Under the pieces are notes generated by a model. That model did not search any database. It saw only the letters and a program-made list of their open reading frames with translations, and was not told where the DNA came from. This document shows, piece by piece, positions 50,801 to 60,880 of a stretch of DNA of 64,000 bases (positions within the stretch are counted from its first letter, which is position 1; every line of letters starts with the position of its first letter). The position numbers were made by a program, and so were the translations under genes. The DNA comes from an uncultured Clostridia bacterium (GTDB lineage: Bacteria; Bacillota; Clostridia; Oscillospirales; Ruminococcaceae), in contig CANQCL010000008.1 in the NCBI GenBank assembly GCA_947589215.1, forward strand, positions 24,239-88,238, in the 5' to 3' direction.

Positions 50801-53038
50801 ATGGACGAAAGACCTACTGGACTTATGAAGCGAAGGCTTAATATCTGGATCGCACTCGGAATACTTGTATTTATGATATGGATACTTATAAATATGTTTC
50901 AGATATCAGTTAAAGAATCTGATAAATATCAAGAGCTTGCGTCATCACAGCAGCTTCAGAGCACTGTTATTACGGCGAATCGAGGCTCGATATACGACCG
51001 AAATATGCAGGCACTCGCAAGAAGTGCGTCTGTTTACACTGTTTATGTTGACCCTAGAATGCTGAGAAACTACTTAGACGAGGATGACCCTAAGGCTGAT
51101 TTGAATGAAATAACGGCTAAGCTTTCTGAAATTTTAGAGATCGGTCAGAAAAAGATATTAAATCTCTGCCAACAGAACAATATGTATCAGATCATAAAGA
51201 AAAATGTTGAGAAATCTGTTGCGGATAAGATAACGGCTTACAAAACTGAAATAGGTCTTGACGCTATAGGACTTACCCCTACGACAAAGAGGTTTTATCC
51301 TCAAAACGAGCTTGCTTCAAACGTAATAGGACACCTTCACTACGACGGCTATGGAATATACGGTCTAGAGCAGTATTATGACGATTATCTTGCAGGAGTG
51401 GACGGCAGAGTTGTAACGGCAAAGGCTGCCGACGGAACAGAAATTCCATACAGATACAAGCAAAACTATGACGCTCAGGACGGCAATTCGCTTGTTCTTA
51501 ATATGGATGTAAACATTCAGTATTATCTTGAAAAGGCGCTTAAAGAGGCGGTTGCCAAAAACTTGCCTACCGACAGAGCCTGCGGAATTATAATGAATCC
51601 AAAGACCGGCGCTGTTCTTGCAATGGCTACAAACCCCAGTTACGACCCTAATAACCCTTCTGATATTACCGATGAGGATACCTTAAAGACGCTGTCAAAG
51701 CTGCCTAAAAACGGCAAGAAATACGCAAAGGTACAGTCGGACGCATGGGCACTTCAGTGGAAGAACAAGGCTATTTCGGAACTTTATTTTCCGGGTTCGG
51801 TATTTAAGGTAGTTACAGGCTCCTCTGCTCTTGACGCAGACGCTATAAATCTTACTCAGACATTTTCCTGCAACACCAAAATCCAAGTCGAGGACAGATC
51901 GTTCCACTGTTGGTCGTTTACAAGTCATGGTTCGCAGGATTTTGCTACTGCAATGGTACATTCGTGCAACCCTGCGTTTATACAGATAGGTCAGGCGCTT
52001 GGAGCAACAAAATTCTATGATTATTTTAAAGCGTATGGTTTTACCGAGCTTACCGGCATTGACCTTCCGTCAGAGGCGGAAAGCATTCACATCACAAAAG
52101 ATAATTTGGGAATAGTAGAGCTTGCGTCAAGCTCATTCGGGCAGACAAATAAAGTTACTCCTATTCAGATGATAACTGCATATTCGGCAGTTGTAAACGG
52201 CGGATACCTTATGACGCCGCAGGTCGTAGATAAAATTATAGACCCTTCAGGTAATCTTGTAAAAGACATTACCCCTGTTAAAAAGAGACAGGTTATTTCT
52301 GAAAAGACATCTGCTTCTATGAGAAAGGTTTTGGAAAACGTCGTAAATACAGAGCAGGGGTCAAACGCCTACATAAAGGGATACCGAATAGGCGGAAAAT
52401 CGGGAACTTCTCAGAAAATCGACGAGGACGCATCAGGTAACACATATGTAGCATCTTACTGCGCATTTTATCCTGCTGATGATCCGGAGCTTATTATGCT
52501 TGTTATGGTAGACCACCCTACAGGGGGAAATTATTACGGAAGCTTAGTTGCGGCACCGGTTTGTGTTCAGGTGCTAAGTGACGTGCTGCCTTATCTGGGA
52601 TACTTCCCCGAATACACAGATGAGGAAATGGAACAGGTCGCTGTTTCAGTTCCAAATGTTCTTGACACGAAATTGTCAGACGCTAAGAAAACTGTTAAGG
52701 GCTTAGGACTTAAGTGCAAGGTCGTCGGCAAGGGAAGCACCGTTATTGCACAGTCGCCTGCGAGCGGCTCTATGCAGCACGGCGGAACTGTTTATCTGTA
52801 TACAGAAAACAACTATAAGGCTGAAACGGTTTCTGTTCCGAGTATTAAAGGACTTACTGTGAGTGAGGCTGAGAGCAGGCTTGAAAGCGTGGGACTTAAC
52901 CTGAATGCTCAGGGAAATGCCATTGATGAATTTGGTGCGATCGCTGGAACAGACCAAAGCTATGCGTCGGGGACAAAGGTTCAAGTAGGAACGATTGTGT
53001 CTGTAACATTTGCGGTTGAACAGGCGGGTTCGCAGTAG
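50801..53038 (+). CDS. Penicillin-binding protein 2 with two PASTA domains (SpoVD/FtsI type)
   Basis: A 745-residue class B PBP. N-terminal membrane segment at about 12-32, then the dimerisation domain with ANRGSIYDRNMQALA. In the transpeptidase domain SVFK holds Ser333, SCN lies in VHSCNPAFIQIG, and KSGT is at about 533. Two PASTA domains follow (about 615-675 and 680-742). It cross-links peptidoglycan at the septum, with FtsW. Only one such gene is present here; where SpoVD and PBP2B both exist they usually lie side by side, so this may serve division, sporulation or both. AGGGAGG precedes the ATG. Confidence 0.92.
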   Translation: MDERPTGLMKRRLNIWIALGILVFMIWILINMFQISVKESDKYQELASSQQLQSTVITANRGSIYDRNMQALARSASVYTVYVDPRMLRNYLDEDDPKADLNEITAKLSEILEIGQKKILNLCQQNNMYQIIKKNVEKSVADKITAYKTEIGLDAIGLTPTTKRFYPQNELASNVIGHLHYDGYGIYGLEQYYDDYLAGVDGRVVTAKAADGTEIPYRYKQNYDAQDGNSLVLNMDVNIQYYLEKALKEAVAKNLPTDRACGIIMNPKTGAVLAMATNPSYDPNNPSDITDEDTLKTLSKLPKNGKKYAKVQSDAWALQWKNKAISELYFPGSVFKVVTGSSALDADAINLTQTFSCNTKIQVEDRSFHCWSFTSHGSQDFATAMVHSCNPAFIQIGQALGATKFYDYFKAYGFTELTGIDLPSEAESIHITKDNLGIVELASSSFGQTNKVTPIQMITAYSAVVNGGYLMTPQVVDKIIDPSGNLVKDITPVKKRQVISEKTSASMRKVLENVVNTEQGSNAYIKGYRIGGKSGTSQKIDEDASGNTYVASYCAFYPADDPELIMLVMVDHPTGGNYYGSLVAAPVCVQVLSDVLPYLGYFPEYTDEEMEQVAVSVPNVLDTKLSDAKKTVKGLGLKCKVVGKGSTVIAQSPASGSMQHGGTVYLYTENNYKAETVSVPSIKGLTVSEAESRLESVGLNLNAQGNAIDEFGAIAGTDQSYASGTKVQVGTIVSVTFAVEQAGSQ

Positions 53039-53137
53039 GTTGCTTGATTTATGAGTCGGTTAGTTAAGTGTGTTAAGTTTGTATAGTGTAAATTTTGGTG
53101 TTAAGCGTGTTATGTAATCTTAAAAGGAGAATAAAAA

Positions 53138-54574
53138 ATGAAACTTTATGACTTAATTAAAGGTCTGGCAGAAACATCTCTTGATAATTTTGAGATCACG
53201 GATATTACATCGGACAACAGAAAGGATTTCAAAAAAGGAGCAATGTTTGTCTGCATAAGAGGAAACACCTTTGACGGACACTCTGTTGCCGAACAGATGC
53301 TTGAAAAGGGTGCTTCCTGCGTGGTTGTTCAAAGAGATTTGGGACTGGAAAAGCAGATCATAGTTAAGGATACCAGAGAGATTTATCCTGCACTTTGTGC
53401 GAGGTGGTTTTCAAATCCTGAGAAAAAGCTTAAGCTTATAGGCGTTACTGGAACAAACGGCAAGACTACAATAACTATGGTAATTAAAAAGGTGCTGACT
53501 GAGCTTGGCGCTAAGGTAGGACTAATAGGTACTTGTCAAAACGAAATAGGAGATAAAATTCTCCACACTGACAGGACTACTCCCGAGCCGTATGATTTAT
53601 ATGAGTTATTGGCTCAAATGGTCGAAGAAAACTGCGAATATACTGTTATGGAGGTTTCATCTCAAGCTCTTGAGCAAAAGAGAGTTGGACCTCTGCACTT
53701 TGATATTGCTCTGTTCACCAACCTTACTCAGGACCATTTGGACGTACACGGAACTATGGAGAACTATTACAGGGCTAAAAAGATACTGTTTTCTATGTGC
53801 GACAAAGCGCTTATTAATATTGACGACAAAAGCGGAAAGAGGTATTTCAGCGAAACAGAGTGTGAAAAGTATTCGTTCTCCACAACTGAAAGTGCGGATT
53901 TTAACGCTAATAACATTAAGCTTTCGGCAAGCGGAGTTGAGTATGTTATCAAATGCGGCGAGGAATCTCTGCCGGTGAAGTTCAATATGCCGGGATATTT
54001 TAATGTCTCAAATTCTCTTGCAGTTATAGGGTGTTTAACGTTACTGGGATACAGCACTAAGGATATTATTAGATTTGTTGAAAAGACATCAGGTGTACGA
54101 GGAAGAGCAGAGGTGGTGCCAACGGGCAGAGACTTCACCGTTATTTGCGATTACGCTCATACTCCCGACGCTCTTGAGAATATTCTCGAGGCTATAAAAA
54201 GCTGTTCTTCGGGCAGAGTGGTTTGTCTGTTCGGATGCGGAGGAAACAGAGACAAAACAAAGCGTCCGCTTATGGCAAGAGCCGCTGCCGAACACGCAGA
54301 TTTTCTGATTATAACTTCAGATAACCCAAGAGACGAGGATCCTGCTGAGATCATTCAGGATATACTTAAAGGACTTCCTGAAAATTATACGCAGTATGTA
54401 ACTATAACTGACAGAACAGACGCTATTCATTGGGCGGTAAAAAACGCACTAAAAGACGACGTTATTGTTCTTGCCGGAAAGGGACACGAAGATTATCAGA
54501 TACTTCCCGGAGGAGTTAAGATACATCTCGATGAAAGAGAAGTAGTAGACGAGGCTTTGGCAGAACTTGATTAG
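53138..54574 (+). CDS. murE: UDP-MurNAc-tripeptide synthetase, meso-DAP type
   Basis: A 478-residue Mur ligase adding the third residue to the peptidoglycan stem. ITDITSDNRKDFKKGAMFVCIRG at the start, ATP loop GVTGTNGKTTI, and the amino-acid-selecting motif DNPRDEDP. DNPR binds meso-diaminopimelate, while Lys-type enzymes differ there, so the wall is probably DAP type. AAAGGAG precedes the ATG. murF follows 60 bases later. Confidence 0.96.
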   Translation: MKLYDLIKGLAETSLDNFEITDITSDNRKDFKKGAMFVCIRGNTFDGHSVAEQMLEKGASCVVVQRDLGLEKQIIVKDTREIYPALCARWFSNPEKKLKLIGVTGTNGKTTITMVIKKVLTELGAKVGLIGTCQNEIGDKILHTDRTTPEPYDLYELLAQMVEENCEYTVMEVSSQALEQKRVGPLHFDIALFTNLTQDHLDVHGTMENYYRAKKILFSMCDKALINIDDKSGKRYFSETECEKYSFSTTESADFNANNIKLSASGVEYVIKCGEESLPVKFNMPGYFNVSNSLAVIGCLTLLGYSTKDIIRFVEKTSGVRGRAEVVPTGRDFTVICDYAHTPDALENILEAIKSCSSGRVVCLFGCGGNRDKTKRPLMARAAAEHADFLIITSDNPRDEDPAEIIQDILKGLPENYTQYVTITDRTDAIHWAVKNALKDDVIVLAGKGHEDYQILPGGVKIHLDEREVVDEALAELD

Positions 54575-54634
54575 TAAACGCAGCAACGTTTTTATTTTGA
54601 TATTTTATTGAATTAGGAAAAAGGTAAAGACATT

Positions 54635-55993
54635 ATGGAAAAGCTATTGTTAAGCGAAATAGTGACAGCAGTTAGGGGAAGCTTTGGATATCCAAGCGAT
54701 ATTGAAGTAACGTCGATATCAACGGATACAAGAACCATAGAAAAGGGCGCTGTGTTCGTTGCGCTTAAAGGGCAGAATTTTGACGGACACGATTATGCAA
54801 AAAAGGCGATGGAGCTTGGAGCTGCCGCCGTTATAACAGAACGTGCTATAGACGGTGCAGAATGTATAATAGTAGACTCAACTCAAGCGGCGCTTTTGGA
54901 TATTGCGAGCTATTATAGAGATAAATTCAATATAAGGCTTATAGGAATAACAGGCAGCGTCGGAAAGACGACGACTAAAGATTTTGTGTCACTGGTTATG
55001 TCAAAAAAATTCAAGACGCTGAAAACCTACAAGAATTTCAACAACGAAATAGGACTTCCTATGACGTTGTTCAATCTTACAAATGAGCACGAGGCAGCGG
55101 TAATAGAAATGGGAATGTCGAATCTCGGTGAGATATCAAGGCTTTCGCTTACCGCAAAGCCGAATATTTGTGTTATAACAAATATCGGATATTCACATAT
55201 AGAAAATCTCGGCTCTCAGGAGAATATTCTTAAAGCCAAAATGGAGATATTAGACGGTGCAGATGAAAGCGCTCCTCTGATTTTGTCAAAGGACGACAAA
55301 TATTTAAAGACCGTTCAGGTAAGGGCAAGCAGGAAGAAAATATTCTACTCTGTATCAGACAAATCAGCTGATGTTTATGCAAGCGATATCAAAACAAAAG
55401 ACGATAAGATAGAGTTTACTATAAACAGCGACGGAACGGCTTATAAGGCGGTAATAAACTGTCTGGGCGAGCATAATGTAAAAAATGCGCTTGCGGCTTT
55501 CTGTGTAGGACGTGAGTGCGGCATAGATACAATGGATATTATAAAGGCTATTGGCGAGTTCGCTCCCGACGGGATACGTCAAGGTGTAAGTGTTATAAAC
55601 GGCGTGAAAATAATTGCCGACTGCTATAATTCGTCACCTGATTCTGCAAAGTCAGCGCTTCATACCCTTTCACAGGTTGATACAAACGGCAAAAGGATCG
55701 CCGTTTTGGGTGATATGCTAGAGCTTGGAAAGCTTTCAAAGGAGCTTCATTTAAGTGTGGGAGAAGCTGTTAGCGTTGAGAAAATTGATATGCTTCTTTG
55801 CTATGGCGAATTGTCTAAGTATTATATCAAGGGCGCTGTCAAGAAAGGTTTTGACGAGACAAAGACTAAGCAATTTAATTCCAAAGAGGAGCTTTCAAGT
55901 TATCTCAAGTCGGTAATTAAAGAGAAAGACGCAGTATTATTTAAGGCAAGTCGGGGAATAAAATTTGAAAGTATAATTGAAGATTTAAAATAA
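54635..55993 (+). CDS. murF: UDP-MurNAc-pentapeptide synthetase (D-Ala-D-Ala ligating)
   Basis: A 452-residue Mur ligase that adds D-Ala-D-Ala. VTSISTDTRTIEKGAVFVALKGQNFDGHDY, ATP loop GITGSVGKTTTKDFV and the segment DCYNSSPDSAKSAL are family marks. GGAAAAAGG is a modest ribosome site before the ATG. It is next to ftsW; mraY and murD, which usually lie between them, are absent. Confidence 0.96.
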   Translation: MEKLLLSEIVTAVRGSFGYPSDIEVTSISTDTRTIEKGAVFVALKGQNFDGHDYAKKAMELGAAAVITERAIDGAECIIVDSTQAALLDIASYYRDKFNIRLIGITGSVGKTTTKDFVSLVMSKKFKTLKTYKNFNNEIGLPMTLFNLTNEHEAAVIEMGMSNLGEISRLSLTAKPNICVITNIGYSHIENLGSQENILKAKMEILDGADESAPLILSKDDKYLKTVQVRASRKKIFYSVSDKSADVYASDIKTKDDKIEFTINSDGTAYKAVINCLGEHNVKNALAAFCVGRECGIDTMDIIKAIGEFAPDGIRQGVSVINGVKIIADCYNSSPDSAKSALHTLSQVDTNGKRIAVLGDMLELGKLSKELHLSVGEAVSVEKIDMLLCYGELSKYYIKGAVKKGFDETKTKQFNSKEELSSYLKSVIKEKDAVLFKASRGIKFESIIEDLK

Positions 55994-56016
55994 AGTTTAT
56001 GAAAGGAGACAGAGCG

Positions 56017-57243
56017 TTGCAGATTAATTCCGGGAGTCCGATAGGACGCAGGACTAGAACCAGAATATATGATACGGCTCAAATGCCTGCAAACGAAACC
56101 AGAAAAAGATGGAATATAAGATGGATAAAAGCGGATATGGACAGACCGTTTTTGATTATAGTATTTACCCTGCTGATTCTCGGAATCGTTATGATGTTTT
56201 CTGCAAGCTATGCGTGGGGTCTTTACGAATACGGAGACGGTTACTATTATGCTAAAAAGCAGATAGTAGCTGCTGTAATCGGAATTGTAATAATGTATTT
56301 TGTTACTCATTTGGATTATCATATGTATCAAAATACAAAGCTTGCTTATGCCTTTTTTATATTTACTTGGCTGCTTAATCTGGCAACGGCGTTTAAAGGC
56401 CGTGAGGTTGCCGGAGCAAGGCGCTGGATAACAATAGGTATTGAGTTTCAGCCGTCGGAGCTTTTAAAGGTAGCAATTATAATTATTTTCGCATACATAA
56501 TCTCTATGAACTATTCTAAGTTTGCAAAGAAGTGGACGTACGGAATTGTTCCGTTTGCTATTGTTATGGCTCTTTGCGCAATGGTTTTGGTTCTGCAAAG
56601 ACATATGTCGGGTGTTATGATAGTGGGAATGATAGGGCTGTCGCTTATGTTTGTCGGCGGAGTCCCCAGAAAGAATTTCTGGGCGTTTGTCGGCGTCTGC
56701 GCAGGAGCGGGCATTTTATTCCTGCTTTTAAAATCAATAACCGAAGGAAATTTAGGATATATTTCAGACCGTATACAGTCGTGGAGAGATCCGTCGTCAG
56801 ACATCAGAGGCTCTACATACCAAACGTGGCAGTCTTTGCTGGCTATCGGCTCAGGCGGAGTTTTCGGTCTCGGCTTTGGCGAGTCAAAGCAGAAGTTTTT
56901 ATATCTGTCTGAATCGCAGAACGACTTTGTGTTCTCGATAATATGCGAGGAGCTAGGCTTGATAGGTGCAATAATCGTTATGCTTTTGTTTGCGCTGTTT
57001 GTGTTCAGAGGATTTTATATTGCCGCTAATTCTCCCGATAAGTTCGGAATGATATTATCGGCAGGCGTGACTATTCAAATAGGATTACAGGCTCTTTTGA
57101 ATATTGCCGTTGCTACAAACTCCTTCCCTAATACGGGAATTTCCCTTCCGTTTTTCAGCTACGGAGGAACGGCGCTGATGATACAGCTTATTGAGATGGG
57201 AATGGTGCTGTCCGTTTCGAGGCAGTCCAAAACTATGGAGTAA
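56017..57243 (+). CDS. ftsW: Peptidoglycan polymerase FtsW
   Basis: A 408-residue SEDS-family glycosyltransferase with ten membrane segments. After a basic N-terminal tail come MMFSASYAW, ARRWITIGIEFQPSELLK (with the conserved Arg-Trp and Pro-Ser), QNDFVFSIICEELGLIGA and LPFFSYGGTALM. It polymerises lipid II at the septum with the class B PBP. GGAG lies 8 nt before the TTG at 56017, which I choose. The ATG at 55999 contains that site and would add MKGDRA. Confidence 0.96.
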   Translation: MQINSGSPIGRRTRTRIYDTAQMPANETRKRWNIRWIKADMDRPFLIIVFTLLILGIVMMFSASYAWGLYEYGDGYYYAKKQIVAAVIGIVIMYFVTHLDYHMYQNTKLAYAFFIFTWLLNLATAFKGREVAGARRWITIGIEFQPSELLKVAIIIIFAYIISMNYSKFAKKWTYGIVPFAIVMALCAMVLVLQRHMSGVMIVGMIGLSLMFVGGVPRKNFWAFVGVCAGAGILFLLLKSITEGNLGYISDRIQSWRDPSSDIRGSTYQTWQSLLAIGSGGVFGLGFGESKQKFLYLSESQNDFVFSIICEELGLIGAIIVMLLFALFVFRGFYIAANSPDKFGMILSAGVTIQIGLQALLNIAVATNSFPNTGISLPFFSYGGTALMIQLIEMGMVLSVSRQSKTME

Positions 57244-57266
57244 AAGCTTACTTTGGAGGAAAATTT

Positions 57267-58418
57267 ATGCTTAAAATATTACTGGCTGGCGGAGGAACGG
57301 CAGGACATATTAATCCTGCTCTGGCTATCGCAGAGATAATAAAAGAAAAGCACCCTGATGCTCAGTTTTGCTTTGCAGGAACTCCTGACGGACTGGAAGC
57401 GTCTATTATTCCAAAAGAGGGTTATGACTTCAAGCCAATTAAGATAAAGGGCTTTCAGAGAAAGATAAGTTTTGAAAACATCAAAAGAAATATAAAGGCT
57501 GTCAGTTATTTGGCTATGTCGGGACATCGCTCAAAGCAGATAATAAAAGAGTTTGACCCCGATATTGTAATAGGCACAGGCGGATATGTGTCGGGACCTA
57601 TTGTGAGAACTGCGGCTAAAATGGGTATAAGAACTGCTATTCACGAGGCTAATGCCTTTCCGGGCGTCACTACGAAAATACTGTCTAAATACGTTGATAA
57701 GGTTATGCTTACTGTTAAAGAGACAGAAAAGTATTTAGACAGCAGTGTAAAATGCTCTGTGACGGGTCTGCCTGTGAGAAAGGGCTTTAAAGGTATTTCA
57801 AAACATCAGGCAAGAGAAAGGCTGGGTCTGCCGCAGGACGAGATCTGCATTTTATCTACAGGGGGAAGTCTCGGCGCAAGGGTGATAAACGAGGCGGTCG
57901 CCGAGCTTTTCAAGTGGTATCAGAAAAACGATATAAAAATCAATCACATACATTCCTACGGAAAGTATAAGGGGTATAAGGATTACCCCGACAAGCTAAA
58001 GGCAGACGGCATTGACTTGAATGATAAAAGGATAAGGCTTTCTGAGTATGTAGATATGCCGGTTTGTATGGCGGCGGCAGACCTTGTTATCAGCCGCTGC
58101 GGAGCGAACTCGCTTACCGAGCTTGAGGCTATAGGCAGAGGCTCGATACTAATTCCGTCGCCGAATGTAGCAGAGAATCATCAGTATTACAACGGAATGG
58201 TTCTCGATAAGGCAGGAGCAGGTATATGCATTGAGCAGAAGGACTTTTCTGCAAGCTGGCTTAAAGCTAAGGTGAACGAACTTTACAACAACAAGGAAAA
58301 GCTTGAGGCTTTGTCTGAAAACGCTAAAAGGCTTTATATAAAAGATACTCCCGAGAGGGTGTACGGGGTTTTGTCACCACTTATCGCAGGAGCGATAATT
58401 AATTCGGACAATAAATAA
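57267..58418 (+). CDS. murG: Lipid II-forming N-acetylglucosaminyltransferase MurG
   Basis: A 383-residue peripheral membrane GT28 enzyme converting lipid I to lipid II. LLAGGGTAGHINPALAIAE at the N-terminus is the first UDP-binding loop. VIGTGGYVSGPIVRTAAKMG and STGGSLGARVINEAV follow, and ISRCGANSLTELEAIG binds UDP-GlcNAc. TTGGAGG precedes the ATG. 23 bases after ftsW. Confidence 0.97.
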   Translation: MLKILLAGGGTAGHINPALAIAEIIKEKHPDAQFCFAGTPDGLEASIIPKEGYDFKPIKIKGFQRKISFENIKRNIKAVSYLAMSGHRSKQIIKEFDPDIVIGTGGYVSGPIVRTAAKMGIRTAIHEANAFPGVTTKILSKYVDKVMLTVKETEKYLDSSVKCSVTGLPVRKGFKGISKHQARERLGLPQDEICILSTGGSLGARVINEAVAELFKWYQKNDIKINHIHSYGKYKGYKDYPDKLKADGIDLNDKRIRLSEYVDMPVCMAAADLVISRCGANSLTELEAIGRGSILIPSPNVAENHQYYNGMVLDKAGAGICIEQKDFSASWLKAKVNELYNNKEKLEALSENAKRLYIKDTPERVYGVLSPLIAGAIINSDNK

Positions 58419-58535
58419 TAATAGTAATAGGTAGTTTTTTATTAAATAAATCAGCATATGGCAAAGGAGTAACTCTCTTTCAAACGTTTGCATAATATGA
58501 GTTAAGCGAATTAGTTAGAAAAGGAGAGAAGCTTT

Positions 58536-59789
58536 ATGCAAAGGCTGGTTATTGAGGGCGAAAATAAACTTACAGGCGAGCTTGTTTGTCATGGAGCTAA
58601 AAATGCGGCACTGCCCTTGCTTGCAGGCTGTGTTTTAGCTAAAGGTGAAACAGCGTTACATAACTGCCCCAGACTGAGCGATGTCTTTGCGGCGTGCAGA
58701 ATATTATCCTGCTTGGGATGTGATTGTAAACGTGAAGCGGACAGCGTGCTGGTAAATACAGACGGACTTCTTCATTTTGACGTCCCCGACGATTTGATGA
58801 GGGAGATGCGTTCATCTATTGTTTTTCTGGGTGCTATCTTAGGAAGACTCGGAAAGTGCAAGCTTTCCTTTCCGGGAGGATGCGAGCTTGGTCCCCGCCC
58901 GATAGATATGCACATCTCAGCGCTCAAAAAAATGGGCGTTCAGATAAACGAGGAGCACGGCGTTTTGGACTGCTCTGTACCAAGCGGTCTGGTAGGCACA
59001 AATATAACATTTTCATTTCCGTCGGTCGGAGCAACTGAGAACGTGATATTAGCGGCGGCAACCGCTAAGGGAACGACCGTTATACATAACGCCGCCCGTG
59101 AGCCTGAAATTACCGATTTGGCAAACTTTTTAAACTGCTGCGGCGCAAGAATCGCAAATGCAGGAGAAAGCACAATAGTAATAGAGGGAGTTAAGGAGCT
59201 TCACGGTTGTGAATATTCAGTTATGCCCGACAGAATCGTAACGGCTACTTATATGTCCGCTGCGGCGATAACAGGCGGAGAGCTGAACATCACAAAAGTC
59301 AGAACAAGCGATATAGAAGCTGTTATTCCCGTATTTGAGCAGATGGGCTGCTCGGTATACACATATAACGACAATGTTTATATCAATGCAAGGCACGGAC
59401 TAAAAGCGGTCAAAACAATAAGAACAATGCCGTATCCGGGCTTTCCTACCGACGCTCAGGCGACGACTATGGCGGCTCTTTGCAAGGCGAACGGAACAAG
59501 CGTTATAGTTGAAAACATTTTCGAGAACAGATACCGTCAAGTCGACGAGCTTGTAAGAATGGGCGCTAAGATAAAGACTGAGGGCAAGGTCGCTATTATA
59601 GACGGCGTAAAGCGTCTTTACGGAGCGAATGTAAGGGCAACGGATCTAAGGGGCGGAGCGTCGCTGGTTATCTTGGCTCTTGCCGCTGAGGGGAAGACAG
59701 AAATAAGCGATATTCATCTGATTGACAGAGGCTATGAAATGATTGAGAAAAGTCTGTCGTCGGTTGGCGCAAAAATAAAAAGAGTTTAA
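58536..59789 (+). CDS. murA: UDP-GlcNAc 1-carboxyvinyltransferase
   Basis: A 417-residue enzyme committing UDP-GlcNAc to peptidoglycan. HGAKNAALPLLAG (conserved Lys and Asn), the catalytic Cys116 in FPGGCELGPRPIDMH, and the late RATDLRGGASLVILALAAEG are diagnostic. Cys, not Asp, at the active site implies fosfomycin sensitivity of this copy. AAAGGAGAG precedes the ATG. Genes for the next step (murB) and for murC are not in the cluster. Confidence 0.96.
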   Translation: MQRLVIEGENKLTGELVCHGAKNAALPLLAGCVLAKGETALHNCPRLSDVFAACRILSCLGCDCKREADSVLVNTDGLLHFDVPDDLMREMRSSIVFLGAILGRLGKCKLSFPGGCELGPRPIDMHISALKKMGVQINEEHGVLDCSVPSGLVGTNITFSFPSVGATENVILAAATAKGTTVIHNAAREPEITDLANFLNCCGARIANAGESTIVIEGVKELHGCEYSVMPDRIVTATYMSAAAITGGELNITKVRTSDIEAVIPVFEQMGCSVYTYNDNVYINARHGLKAVKTIRTMPYPGFPTDAQATTMAALCKANGTSVIVENIFENRYRQVDELVRMGAKIKTEGKVAIIDGVKRLYGANVRATDLRGGASLVILALAAEGKTEISDIHLIDRGYEMIEKSLSSVGAKIKRV

Positions 59790-59844
59790 AAGGATAATAA
59801 AAGCAGTAGTTTATTCAGAAATTAAAAACAAAGGAGATGAAAAA

Positions 59845-60678
59845 ATGAAGGACATAGAAAAAACCAACTTATCAGATGAGCAATACAGAATTATCAATGG
59901 CGAAAAGGTTGTAGTGTCGAGAAGAAAACGGAGAAGAAATATGTCTCTTTATTATTTCATTGCCGTTGTTTTTATCATAATGGCACTTATCTTTTTGTCA
60001 TTGACTGTTTTCTTTAATATAAAAAAGATCGATATTAAAGGTACTGACCTTTATACCGACGAGCAGATAATTCAGATAGCAGGACTGTCAGATAACGATA
60101 ATCTGTTCAGAATTGATACCGACCAGATGAAGTCGGACATTCTGAGTTCATTCCCCTATCTTGAGGACATTACTATAAAAAGAAAACTTCCGTCCACCTT
60201 GCAGCTTACTGCTGTACAAGCTGTGCCGATGGCTAATATTCAAAGCAAGGACGGCACATTCTGCGTAATAAGTACAACAGGAAGAATTGTTGAGACAGGC
60301 GTGCTTGATAAAAAAGCCGGATTGGTAACAGTAGCGGGAATGGATCTAAAGGTCAAGGATTTGGGTAAGACCTATGAGGATAAGGACAGTATGAAAACGA
60401 CGATTTTAGGTCAGATACTAAGCGAGATAAACACGCTCGGAATGACTAGTATGAACACGATTGACATTAGTGACAGGACAAACATTAAGATGACGTATGA
60501 CGGCAGGCTGGATATAGAGGTAGGAAGCTCGGTCGACCTTGCTTTTAAGATAAGGTATGTTGACGCTGTTATCAAAAAGCTTTCCCCAACATATCAGGGA
60601 ACGCTTATATATCACAATGCGACAAGCGGACTTTCGGCAATACCGAAAACGGCTGAAGCGACATCGCAGGCAAATTAA
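59845..60678 (+). CDS. divIB: Cell division protein DivIB/FtsQ
   Basis: A 277-residue bitopic protein: basic cytoplasmic tail (KRRRN), one membrane segment (about 34-58), a POTRA domain (NIKKIDIKGTDLYTDEQIIQIAGLS) and a beta domain to about residue 260. It bridges FtsL and DivIC in the divisome. AAGGAG precedes the ATG. Its place between murA and ftsZ is the usual one in Clostridia. Confidence 0.93.
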   Translation: MKDIEKTNLSDEQYRIINGEKVVVSRRKRRRNMSLYYFIAVVFIIMALIFLSLTVFFNIKKIDIKGTDLYTDEQIIQIAGLSDNDNLFRIDTDQMKSDILSSFPYLEDITIKRKLPSTLQLTAVQAVPMANIQSKDGTFCVISTTGRIVETGVLDKKAGLVTVAGMDLKVKDLGKTYEDKDSMKTTILGQILSEINTLGMTSMNTIDISDRTNIKMTYDGRLDIEVGSSVDLAFKIRYVDAVIKKLSPTYQGTLIYHNATSGLSAIPKTAEATSQAN

Positions 60679-60785
60679 CAAGGTAAATTTAAGAGAAAAT
60701 AAAAGATTTATATTACAATATAGAAAAAATATACCAAAATTATACGTTTTTTCGTGTGATTTTTGCAAAAACATTAAAAAAACAC

Positions 60786-60831
60786 TTGCCAAGCGGGATA
60801 TAATGTGTTAAAATACTAATGTATATTAGTA
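60786..60831 (+). promoter_or_regulatory. Putative ftsZ promoter with palindrome at the start site
   Basis: TTGCCA (60786-60791), 17 nt, TAAAAT (60809-60814), followed by a perfect inverted repeat TACTAAT-GTAT-ATTAGTA (60814-60831) where transcription should begin. Confidence 0.6.
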
Positions 60832-60880
60832 TGTGAATTTGAATTAATATGCTATAAAAATTAAGTAGGAGGACTTTATA

